Source: Chaetorhynchus papuensis (taxonomy: Eukaryota > Chordata > Aves > Passeriformes > Rhipiduridae). Taken from it: a stretch of 64,000 nt of DNA. The stretch's first letter is position 1; the number at the start of each line of letters is the position of its first letter. A model generated the notes under the pieces. That model saw nothing but the letters and a program-made list of their open reading frames with translations. It did no database searches and was not told the origin of the DNA. The position numbers were made by a program, and so were the translations under genes. Below are positions 1 to 10,280 of the stretch, piece by piece. The stretch is from contig VWYX01000011.1 in the NCBI GenBank assembly GCA_013396525.1, forward strand, positions 977,753 to 1,041,752. Reading direction: 5' to 3'.

Positions 1-205
1 CTCACAAGAATAAACAAGTTTTAAAGAGTTTAAAAAAAATTAATTTCTAAATTAATTTTTACATTCCTGCTTATATTGATTAGATCCCAGAGCACTGTGA
101 TAACTTAGACTTAGAAGTAAAAGAAACATTTCTGATCTAACTAAACTTCCAAACAATTGTATGTGTCCTTTGTGGCCAACCATTGTAAAAGCTCTTCTTG
201 TTTTT
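1..205. other. AT-rich unique sequence before the first gap
   Basis: Short AT-rich flank with A and T runs. I see no gene, repeat family or signal in it. Confidence 0.6.
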
Positions 206-1002
206 NNNNNNNNNNNNNNNNNNNNNNNNNNNNNNNNNNNNNNNNNNNNNNNNNNNNNNNNNNNNNNNNNNNNNNNNNNNNNNNNNNNNNNNNNNNNNNN
301 NNNNNNNNNNNNNNNNNNNNNNNNNNNNNNNNNNNNNNNNNNNNNNNNNNNNNNNNNNNNNNNNNNNNNNNNNNNNNNNNNNNNNNNNNNNNNNNNNNNN
401 NNNNNNNNNNNNNNNNNNNNNNNNNNNNNNNNNNNNNNNNNNNNNNNNNNNNNNNNNNNNNNNNNNNNNNNNNNNNNNNNNNNNNNNNNNNNNNNNNNNN
501 NNNNNNNNNNNNNNNNNNNNNNNNNNNNNNNNNNNNNNNNNNNNNNNNNNNNNNNNNNNNNNNNNNNNNNNNNNNNNNNNNNNNNNNNNNNNNNNNNNNN
601 NNNNNNNNNNNNNNNNNNNNNNNNNNNNNNNNNNNNNNNNNNNNNNNNNNNNNNNNNNNNNNNNNNNNNNNNNNNNNNNNNNNNNNNNNNNNNNNNNNNN
701 NNNNNNNNNNNNNNNNNNNNNNNNNNNNNNNNNNNNNNNNNNNNNNNNNNNNNNNNNNNNNNNNNNNNNNNNNNNNNNNNNNNNNNNNNNNNNNNNNNNN
801 NNNNNNNNNNNNNNNNNNNNNNNNNNNNNNNNNNNNNNNNNNNNNNNNNNNNNNNNNNNNNNNNNNNNNNNNNNNNNNNNNNNNNNNNNNNNNNNNNNNN
901 NNNNNNNNNNNNNNNNNNNNNNNNNNNNNNNNNNNNNNNNNNNNNNNNNNNNNNNNNNNNNNNNNNNNNNNNNNNNNNNNNNNNNNNNNNNNNNNNNNNN
1001 NN
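206..1002. other. Assembly gap (797 N)
   Basis: A continuous run of 797 N. The length is not a round number, so it may be an estimated rather than a placeholder size. The sequence that resumes at 1003 is the tail of an LTR-like repeat, so the gap probably hides the rest of a retroviral element that the assembler could not resolve. All long open frames crossing this gap are artefacts of N. Confidence 0.99.
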
Positions 1003-1128
1003 GGGGCCCATCTGGGCAGCAGCCTCTGGCTCCCCAGGGGTACCTTTGAAGGCCTTTCCAATAAATCCCCACCTTTATTCCCTTACTCCTGTCTAGTCTG
1101 TGTTTCTGGGAGGCCTCTTAAGGCATCA
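1003..1128 (+). mobile_element. 3' end of an endogenous retrovirus LTR (partial)
   Basis: The stretch reads like the end of an avian LTR. It has a GC-rich lead, an AATAAA polyadenylation signal at 1060-1065, a pyrimidine-rich tract and a terminal GGCATCA ending at 1128 in the expected CA. It resembles from memory the 3' end of ERVL-type LTRs common in songbirds, but the family name is not certain. The 5' part is lost in the gap, so neither the opening TG nor a target-site duplication can be seen. It is not related by eye to the two solo LTRs at 45541 and 52543. Alternative: a non-LTR GC-rich repeat with a chance AATAAA. Confidence 0.55.
1060..1065 (+). promoter_or_regulatory. Polyadenylation signal AATAAA in the LTR fragment
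   Basis: A canonical hexamer about 63 bases before the CA end of the LTR-like fragment, in the place where an LTR carries its polyadenylation signal. Confidence 0.5.
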
Positions 1129-1136
1129 CTGCCCTG

Positions 1137-1212
1137 AGGACCCAGAGCTGGACACGGCACCCCAGAGGTGCCTCCCAGGCTGGGCAGGATCCCTCCCTGA
1201 CCTGCTGCCAAC
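1137..1212 (-). mobile_element. CR1 LINE internal fragment
   Basis: The + strand matches the reverse complement of the CR1 3' region in the stretch that normally reads CCCAGAGCTGGACRCRGYAC, then GGGCAGGATC, CCTCCCT and GACCTGCTG. The element is therefore on the minus strand. It is a small, degraded piece without the 3' end repeat. It begins within a few bases of the end of the LTR fragment at 1128, so the LTR may have inserted into an older CR1. CR1 is the dominant non-LTR retrotransposon of birds, and this piece is dead. Confidence 0.7.
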
Positions 1213-1344
1213 CCTCTCCCTAAGTCTGATACCATTAAATCTCCATCAGGCAGCAAAATCTCAAATAACTGCCTCTGCACCAGGCACTTTGATAAGTAAG
1301 CACAGCAGTCCATAAACATGTTTCATATTAGTAAAACAAATTCT

Positions 1345-1570
1345 TGTTTGCAGCCAAACGTGGCGGCGCATCAGCGCGTATTGCTGCGAGATGGCCTTTA
1401 CAAAGGCAATAATAAATCACAAACACCCTTAACAGGATAATATTGCCATGAATGTGGAAAGAAATAAGCATCTGTAACCCGCAGATTAAAAGAGGCAGCG
1501 TATTTAATATGAAACAATGTAATGTAATGCCAACATGAGACGAGAAGATTACAAATTTCTTCAATTAGTC
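1345..1570. promoter_or_regulatory. Possible conserved non-coding element
   Basis: A compositionally balanced block with several CpG dinucleotides (GGCGGCGCATCAGCGCGTA near 1362) in otherwise CpG-poor DNA, followed by TTAAT and ATTAAA cores and a doubled TGTAATG word near 1520. It has no repeat character. Retained CpG plus homeodomain-like cores is the usual look of developmental enhancers, but conservation cannot be tested here. Confidence 0.3.
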
Positions 1571-1988
1571 ATACAGGCAAACCATGAATACAAATACTCA
1601 CTATCAGCACTCGGATACAGAAAGCACACCAGAAAATAGGTCAAAATAAAGCATATCAGGACAGCTCAAACAAGTGACTGTCATGTGAAGATAATGTTTT
1701 GGTTTTTGTTTTTTTAAATATACTATCAGATGTTGAGTTCTGGCTGTATTTATCAAATATCTTCACTATTCATTACATCCCTTCAAGGATTGGGCTGTGA
1801 TGAGCCTGATTCTTCTAAGACACCTAAAAGGTTACCCCCCATTCCTCTTTTTGTTTGGGGGTGGGGAAACAATAAGATAAAACTTCTCATAAACCACCTA
1901 GATAGAAAGACCCTTCAGGAGAATAATATTTTAATTTAATTTTTAGACTCTGATTGGCAACTAAAAAAAATAAAAATATATCTCTCTG

Positions 1989-2009
1989 TATCTATCTATC
2001 TATCTATCT
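1989..2009. repeat. (TATC)n microsatellite
   Basis: About five tandem TATC units after an AT-rich run. Probably length-polymorphic. Confidence 0.9.
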
Positions 2010-5000
2010 CATAGCCTGAGCATCATCTCACCTAAGGAAACACTCTTTATCCAATCTGACCCACTTCTTCATGTCCTTTGGGTTTCTCCTGTGGCCATTA
2101 CCATGCAATGGCCAAGTGTGGGAAGTTCCAAGGGTAAATGTGTTTGATTTAGTGAACACACAGACTGGGACCAGCTTTTTTCATCCATCTGATTGACCTC
2201 CAGCTCTGTGCCGTAGCTGTTCACTCTACTTGTAGTTATCACGAATTTCCTGTACTTTAAGGCTCATGAAGAAGTACAATCTTGTGAATCGAAAACTGTC
2301 AGACATTCTTAGCAAAACTGTTCGCTTGCATAAACCAAAAGAAAAAAAATCAAATCCACATCATCAAAGACTGAAGTACCATGAAAGCAAACCCAGTGAG
2401 CTCCTGCCAGTTAAAGCATCTTTCAATGCTCAGGACCAATACTCAAGATGCAAAGTGCATGCAAGGGAGTGATTCTGACTGCAAACAACACCTCTGCAAA
2501 GGGAACCGCACCATCTATTCTCTGTTGCAAACTAAATCATCAGTACTTTTCAAAAATACTCAGGCACCAGCAGCTTGAGCCCCCGCAGGTATTTTAGTGA
2601 CAATTGATAATTATAAACCTCTGCCTTTCTGTCAGAAGGGCTTGAAGGACTTTGCTGTACCAACAGAGCAGCACCTGCCTGCTCAGGGGGCAGCTTTGGC
2701 ACTCCTGAAACCAATAATTCAACAATTTTTCACCCTCACTCTTCTCAGCAGTTGCTGCTAATGAAAATGATAACCAAGAGACCTATGCAGAGTTACAATG
2801 AGGAACCAGGATAACAGGAAAAATTTCAATATGCAAGCTGTGTAAGATCATTTTGATTCAACTCGTTTGCAGATTAGTTTAGAATAAAAAAATAAATAAA
2901 AAGAAGAAAGCCTGTGGCTTAAAATTCATTGTGTACCAAAAGTTCCAGCAGTGATCTTATGGCATAGCAATGGAACAAGAGAGGTCACAATTAATGTTTA
3001 TAAATTTTACCTCAATACTACCAACACTTATTCTTGGTACTTATGCTTCAAATCATCGTGTTTTTAAAAACCTTATATTGTACATTTTTGTTCCCAGGTA
3101 ATAAAGAAAACATTACACACAGATCTTTAAAAAGGAAGACCCTGCATTTTAATTCAAACCATTTTTGTCTACCATATAATCAATGTAATTTATATAAACT
3201 TTTACTTCTTCAGTTCATTTTCCTCCCATAACCTTCAGTTGTATTTCCAAAAATCAGATAAATAATATGTCTGTCTTTACTTGAAAATGCACTTTTCTCA
3301 TCCAAGAAATATAGCATCAACGGGACGTGTTCATTTTGTAAACCCATCAATTTTAACCTTTTTCTCATTTATATATTTGCATTATGTATTCCCATCTTCC
3401 AGTTGCTAGTACCCGAATTTGATATGGGATTAACTATTTCATAGGTCAAATCTCTTTGGATTTGAGAAATACTTAAAATTTTATGTGATAAATTTTCCAA
3501 GTCCCTGAGGAGTGGTTCTGCATTACAGGTGTTGGTATTTTTCTCTGTCATACCAACCAGCCAATTTGTCCAGTATTCAAAATCACAAGCAGTACTGAAA
3601 ATTGGATTATTTCCTGTTTAATCTTTTTACATGTAGTGTTGTTTTCTCCAAATACCTCCAAGACAGTCTTATGATTAGCATACATCAAATGCATTGCTGG
3701 CTACTACCAAAAATAGGGCTCCTTTCAACATGCTGAAGGCAACAGTTGCTGACAGAAATTAAGTAGCTGTTTTAATCTCTGTGATATCTTCCATATTTCA
3801 AGAGCTACAGTCCAGTGGAGTTTTTAGTTGCCCTTTTCCAATCTTTCCCCCACCCACCCCAATTCCTATTTATGCCTGATTATAGAGATGCTTCAGACTC
3901 AGTCCTGATCTAAAGCCCTTAAAATAAATTCTCTTAATTCAGTTTTCTTTTTTTTCTGATTAATTTGAAATATCATAACATGTGATTTAGAAATGTCTGG
4001 GAAGAAATGCTATTTATTGATGTTATCCCTAATAACACTCTGAAGTGCTGCTTCTCATCTTTGGTTCTTGTGGTTCTTCAGCTATGAAAAATTTCTTTCT
4101 CTAAAATAATGTAGAGCCTCAGAACTACAAGTGCAGAATAAAAGGCAGACACGACTCTCAATTCCCAGGCACTTTTCCCTGGAATGCTGCAGTTACAGGA
4201 CTCACACACAACATGATTCACTCTGTGCTCCGGGAGGAAAATGGAAGTGACTTGAGGTAGATCAGAATTAGTGATTCTCTAAAGAATTTTCTCTGCCCTC
4301 TCCTTTGAGAAAAGGTTTATTTTAGTAAAGGCTGAAGCTCACTTGGAAGAATAAGAGCAGCTTTTTCCTCTGAAGGAACTCATCCCCCAGCTAAACAGGA
4401 ACACAAATCCATCCTGACTGCTATGAATTGCTTCTCAGCATTGATTCACTGGCTGCTGACCATTTTATAAAGTGGGCAGCCTGAATTCTGCAGACCAGAT
4501 TGGGAGCAAAAGTGTTCTTAACTGAAGATTAATATCGACATGCATTTCTGCCACAATAACAAAAGCAGGGGAACACATTTAGTTCATATAAACGATCACT
4601 TCATTATCCAAATTTGCGTCTGCCAATATTTCCTCAGAAAACCTTGCACAACGGCCTATGAGCTCCTGAAGAACTCCATTTGTTCTTTTATTGAAATGTT
4701 GCCATCAGAAAGCATCGTTTGTTCCCATCCATAATTCAGAGTTTCCCTCAGAAAAGGCAGGAGCTGACTGTTCAGATATATTGGAGCTATCATAGCCTGC
4801 AGCACCTGCTGCAATGCATTATTGATACTCAGCAGTGGCACTGACGCATTTCTGGGAGCATCTGCTTTCCTCTGGACGGCAGAGCTCCAAAAGGAAAGAC
4901 ATTTCCTGTGGACTTCCTTTTTCTGATGCTTTCCAAGATGGACACTTCAAAAGAGTGACCTCTGGACAATTCTAAGTTAGAGCATCTTGAGGAAGCCTCC

Positions 5001-5300
5001 ACAGTTTCTTTTGCTAGCATTATTTTGTAATTTTTTTTTTCCCCTTACGACCCATCTTTTCCCTCACTTTGCAGGGAAATGGAGCTGATTTAGAGGGAGT
5101 AAGGAAGCCTGGCAGAGCTGTGCCCTCAGTTGGTGCACTCAGGGCCCTGGCAAACTCCTCTAATTCCATGATTAGTCACTACTTATGATAAGGTTGGTAT
5201 CAGCCCTCTCCAGCCTCTCTGAGATCAGCACACTTTGTTACAGCCTGGTGCTAAAATTCCAGGGTTGCCGGTTCAGGCCTCGTAAGGCCCATTCAGTAAA

Positions 5301-5352
5301 GACTTGATGATCCTTTTGGGACCCTTCCAGCTCAGAATATTCTGAGATTTTC
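5301..5352 (+). mobile_element. CR1 LINE 3' end fragment
   Basis: The + strand reads TTGATGATCC, GGGACCCTTCCAGCTCAGAAT and ATTCTGAGATT, the sense-strand 3' terminus of CR1 (the consensus ends in GGTCCCTTCCAACYCA, then ATTCTGTGATT). It is the only CR1 piece found here in the plus orientation. It is short and diverged. The upstream 50-80 bases may belong to the same element but are too degraded to call. Confidence 0.65.
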
Positions 5353-6823
5353 CGAGTTCTGGCCTAGTGCTCCCTGTTTTTGAAGTGGTCAGTCAAACAA
5401 GTGCTTTATTTTGGGACAAAAAGGACTTTTCCTTATGGCTAAATTAGAACCCAGCACGATTTTCCTCACTAGATAAAGCTCAGTTCTTTGCTGATTGAGA
5501 ACTGCCTACCCTGGTCAAAAGCAGTTCAGGTTCCTGACAAAAGATGAAGCGCAGGGCTGGATCTCATCAAGGCTTCATCCAAAGGAATTTTGCTGGCAGC
5601 CTTCAGTCCCGTAGATTATATCACTCCTGTCATCAACATCACAACAGAAATAGGCACGAGCAGAAACGGAGAGGAATGAATCTCCAATACGTAATTTATT
5701 GCTGCAATCTTCAGATCCCAAGTGAGTTAATTTTAAAAAAGCTGTCAGGTAATTATTTTGTGCTTTGGGTTTTTTTCTTCTTGACTGGAACAATGAATCA
5801 TTAAATAAGTGAGAGCTGAAGACACCATGCTGAGGAGAACTGTCTAGCATCAGTAAGCAGAGAAAAATCTGATTCTGATAGCAGCCTCATCAGTTACTAC
5901 ATAATTTAAATGGAAGTTGGATAATCCTAAAGGCTTTTAGAATCTCATCTAAACAGTGCTATTACTCATTCTCAAAACATTTTATTGCAAGAAGACCGCT
6001 TTTTATGCTCTCAGATAAATTTAACAGGATCCCTGTAATTTTATTTTTATGTAAATATGTACACCCCATATATAATAAAATGGTTCACTGCTGAGCATTT
6101 AAAGCACCGGCTTCTACAGCTCTTTTTACAGAGAATAGGAGCCCCCAAATAATACCTAGACCAATGGACTGGTTTTAGTTTGGACAGATCCACTTCTCTC
6201 TCCTGCTTCCTAATCAAGCAGTAATTACCATTTACAAAATTCATGCTGTGTGACCTATCAACTTTCTGATTAAGTTCCATCCAATCACTTGACAAAGAAA
6301 TCTAATCCTACAATATCCTCCCAAGCTTTCCATTTTTACAGAAGGCATGACGTCTCAACCACGTGAAACCAAATACATGCGGAAAGAATTCTGCTTTGTT
6401 TTCAGTATGTACCACAAAAAAGTTTGCAATGAGCAGTTATGGTGCAGAATTTTGTGGCCTTAGGACATCCACGGCACAGAGATACCGAGCTGAGTTCAGG
6501 GTAAAAAAAAAATCTGCTGAAGGTAGCACTGTAGGAGAGATCTCTAAATAAAGGCGAAGAGTTGTCTACCAGTTCCTGAGGTACTCAGGAAATCCTCAAG
6601 TGGTCATTTAATCCCTTTGGTTCCTGCCAGGCAAACCTGGTGCCAGCAATCTGGTCAATGGCCACAAACCAGATGCTTGGAATAAATGAGCAGAAGAGAA
6701 CCTGTGGATAGAGCATCCTTCCAGACCCAGGCTTGCACAAAATAAAAGTAATTTTTTTAAATTTCTCCATTTAGATTTTCTAAACCCATTCTTCAGAAAC
6801 ATCCACAGAACCACCTCCACATC

Positions 6824-6888
6824 TAATTATTATTATTATGTATATGTTTTTATGTTATGTCTATTAATTATTATTACGTATATGTTTC
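6824..6888. repeat. Imperfect direct duplication, AT-rich
   Basis: The unit TAATTATTATTAYGTATATG occurs twice about 40 bases apart (near 6824-6850 and 6865-6887), differing by one ATT unit and one T-to-C change. It suggests a local slippage duplication. Confidence 0.75.
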
Positions 6889-7161
6889 CCGCTCATTTCC
6901 ATTAAACTGCTCATTATTTTTCATTAGCGAATGGAACCAGAAACAAATTTAAAGGAGAGAGTTCAGTTGTCTTCTAAAAGTTGGCAGTACAAAATGAAGC
7001 AACCTCTCTATGTATGTTAATCATTTATCTCAGGGCATTATGCCACATGATCGGAAAATAGTCATAATGTCAACATTCTTTAGGAAAATAATCCTGAAGA
7101 AAGATTAAGTACTCAAATTACCTTTTTTCCCCCCTTCATTATTCTATCTCCAACCTCTCTC

Positions 7162-7196
7162 TTTTTTTTTTTTATTTTATTTTATTTTTATTTTTA
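7162..7196. repeat. T run and (TTTTA)n microsatellite
   Basis: Twelve T residues run into four or more TTTTA/TTTTTA units. Confidence 0.9.
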
Positions 7197-8859
7197 ATAT
7201 TGTTAGAGTTGTATATGGGGTATAATTTTTATCTGGTATTTAACTGTATTTGTAGTACCGGTTTTCATTTATTTGTTTTTATGATTCAGGAGTTATTTCA
7301 CCAGCCTGTTTTCTTTCCATTTTCTAGTCAAACAGCAGCTTTTATAAGACAGTATTCTCCCTGGGAAAAAATAACTCATCTCAGAGAGACAGAAAGAGAA
7401 TATGGGGATTTACATCACAAGAGAAAGGAATATTTTTATTTTCCTTTTCCCACAACAGATTTTCAAACGAGTAAGTTTCATTCAGCTGCCTGCTGTGAAA
7501 TTCCCCGGCCATTTCCTCTAATGCCCTGCAATCCACTTTGTGCAGAACATCTGGAATCCCAGAATGGCAAACACGGAGCCTTAGAAGGGTAGGAAAACCT
7601 GAGAGATCCAAGTGCTCCTCGTGCAGATCCTCCCATGAAACATGGACAGCACCAAAACAGCAGAACGTGCACGTCAGGATTGTACAACACAATCAAAGAA
7701 ATGAGGAAATTTGTTTGAAAGGTGGGAGTTTAAAACTCTCCTCTGGTCATCCCTGAGGAGCCCATCAACCCAGCAGCCAAGTGAAGAATGTTTTGGGGTT
7801 TTTTATTACATATTTATACATGTGTAATGTATACATTTATACATTTAATCATTGCTAGGGTTATTTTTAACTTTTGCAGGACTGTTTCAAAACTCATTAG
7901 TTCAGTGGTCAGATTCCAGCCCCACAAGTCTGAAATGATGCCAGGAATGAACTGTGGAAATGCTGTGTCTGAGGGCATTTAAGTGGCTCTGGAAGGAAGA
8001 AAAGAGAAAAGAAACAGAATTCCAGCCCTGAACTGCAAGTCTGTAATGTTCTAATGATCCAGAGTTATCCTGGTTTTGTCATTGATGGCTTTTTGAACAG
8101 TACATATCACACAAATCATGCATGCTTGGTCATCCATAGCTTCTAAAATATGAATTATTAAATCGGAAATTGCCAGAAAATCTTCCTTCCCTTGCAGTTT
8201 CTGCACAGTCTCTCATTACTTCAGTTTAAAGTAATTATTATTGCTTCCTCAGTTTTTTTTTCACAACTGATTTGCGGATTGGCTGACTGTAGTTTGAGGA
8301 GCTACACTGTAAAACAAAGCATGCTTTTGGACGAGTTTCCATCCAAATTTGTAAAAACTAGAAAAAAAACCAAGCAAAATAAAAACAACAATCCCTTCCC
8401 CAAATATTTTCCATGATAAAGACGACTGTGTCAGTGCAACCTCTTCACAACCGAGCAACTAAGTAAGCCCTGCCCTGCAACCCTCTAAACCTCTGCTATC
8501 TCCAGGAGCAGTGGCAGCGACACAAGACAGCAATATCTGTATTTACTGCCACATTCCTGCTTCAGCCGGAGGCTACACAGACAACAGGTAGTCCCCAGGT
8601 TCCTGTTTATGTTTTCCTTAGGAACTGACAACCATTAATAATTCATTTCCTAAATCATATTTGGGTGTCACCGTGAGTGATGTCACCTTCAGAAGGCACA
8701 ACAGTGAGCGACTTCCATCCCATCCTTGGCAAGGCCTCATTCTGTCTGGGTTTGCACTCGTGATGAGCTGTCAAACCCAATTTCCCGCCAGCTCCTTGTC
8801 AGAGCTGTGCTTGATGTCAGATATCAAACAACGCCCTTGACGCCTTTCCCTTCGCGCTC

Positions 8860-9180
8860 CCTCCGCCTTCCGGGGCTGCGAGGGAGAGGGTGACATTTGT
8901 GGGTCTGCATCAAACAAAGAGAGCTAATCCACCAACTGCTTTTTAAACAATCTGTTTACAAACGAATCCCAAATGATTAAGTCCTAAATAAATCTGCAAA
9001 CAGCAGAAATTTCTGCTCTTTCTGCCCTTGAACTACTTTCCAACTACTTTCCCGGTAATCAGCGGCGGTTTTGTTCTGATTATAAGTTATTGAATGCGAT
9101 CGTTTTGCATATAAATTCCTCTCTACTTTTGAATTTAAATATACTTTAAATGGTGCATTCAGTGAAGCAGACTCCTACAT
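8860..9180. promoter_or_regulatory. Possible conserved non-coding element
   Basis: A unique block with retained CpG (8848-8890 and GGCGG near 9063), followed by AT-rich motif-dense sequence including TTTTGCATATAAAT near 9103-9116 (octamer-like plus TATA-like) and GAATGCGATCG near 9092. No repeat family and no open frame of note. The look fits a developmental enhancer; this is inference only. Confidence 0.3.
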
Positions 9181-10009
9181 TTGCCATCAGTACTGCTGAC
9201 AGAAAACCTCCTTTAGAACAGCAGTCTGACATATTTTCCAGAAAGTGAAAATATACTTTAAAAAAAGTGCACTTTTCCATGAACTATGCCAACAACCTTA
9301 CAATATTCCAAATAATTCCATCCTCTCTGAAGTATGACCAAGACATGCCATTAAAAAAAACCCCAGCAGCCCTACTTCATATTTAAGATGCCCAAGGAAA
9401 CATGTCAATACTACAAGCAAAACCACCCTGTATCTGTGAAACACAATTTTCAGCCCTACAATGCGCTTGTGAGGTACAGACCTGCCTAAGGAAGTTCCCA
9501 CAAAAAAATGGGATATACACAACTCACCGGTGCCCTGCAAAGCCCTGTGTCCACTCTTTCCAGGTTTATTTTGTTCCAGCTTCCAGGTTATAAATTGTTA
9601 TTGCTTTATTTCTGCGTTTACCTAAGCTTTTATAGGAATCTAGGAAAAGATGCTAAAAATCTCCAACAAAACACTAAACCACATAGTTTTGTGCACTCTC
9701 CCATTAATGCTACTTAAGGTTAGTGAAAGAAGTTGAGTTACATTAATTTTTAAGTGTATTTAGGGATTTTTTAAAATCAAATGAATGAACCAGTTTCTAC
9801 TACCATTGATTTACAAAAAGAACAAAAAAATAAATCAAGTAAAAAGCTTTTCAAATTTCACATAATTAACTGGAAACACCAGCTTCATAAATACATCTTC
9901 AGGAAAGGTCTTAGGAATGAAACTGGAGTAGAGGCAAATGTCCCCAAAAATGTACTGGGATTCTTAATTTCAGAGCCATTAAAAATTTATCCACTGAAGA
10001 TTTGATCCC

Positions 10010-10280
10010 TTTGGCTCCCTCTGCTCCGTGACCTCGTGGTAACCCCAAAAGGGCAGCAGAACGCTCCCCCCTAACTGCAGCCACCCCAAGGTCGTGCTGC
10101 ACTTGCACAGAAGAGCTCCCAAAGAGCCACCCCAACACCAAGCAGGAGGGAGAGCAGCTGTTTGGGGTAATGGAGCAGGAACAATGATGTGAGCACACAT
10201 CTCCCTGCAGCTGCAGGAGAGCTCTGCCAGAGATGGGCTGGGATGGGAGCTTTGTTCTGCCCCCAGGACTCTTGTTCTCC
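10010..10280. other. GC-rich islet of unknown nature
   Basis: Clearly richer in G and C than its surroundings but with few CpG, so not a CpG island promoter. Overlapping open frames of 73-95 codons on the minus strand are a by-product of composition. It could be a very old repeat or a recombination-driven GC patch. Confidence 0.35.

Larger units (their letters stand above)
1213..5300. other. Unique non-coding DNA
   Basis: No gene recognised. The region holds a possible conserved element (1345-1570), a short TATC microsatellite (1989-2009) and A- or T-rich patches such as 2881-2905 and 5031-5044. The open frames here are at most about 80 codons and encode nothing recognisable. Confidence 0.6.

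Noticed and set aside
52..1137. Long open frames crossing the N run
   Set aside because: They are made of undetermined bases and have no real coding content.
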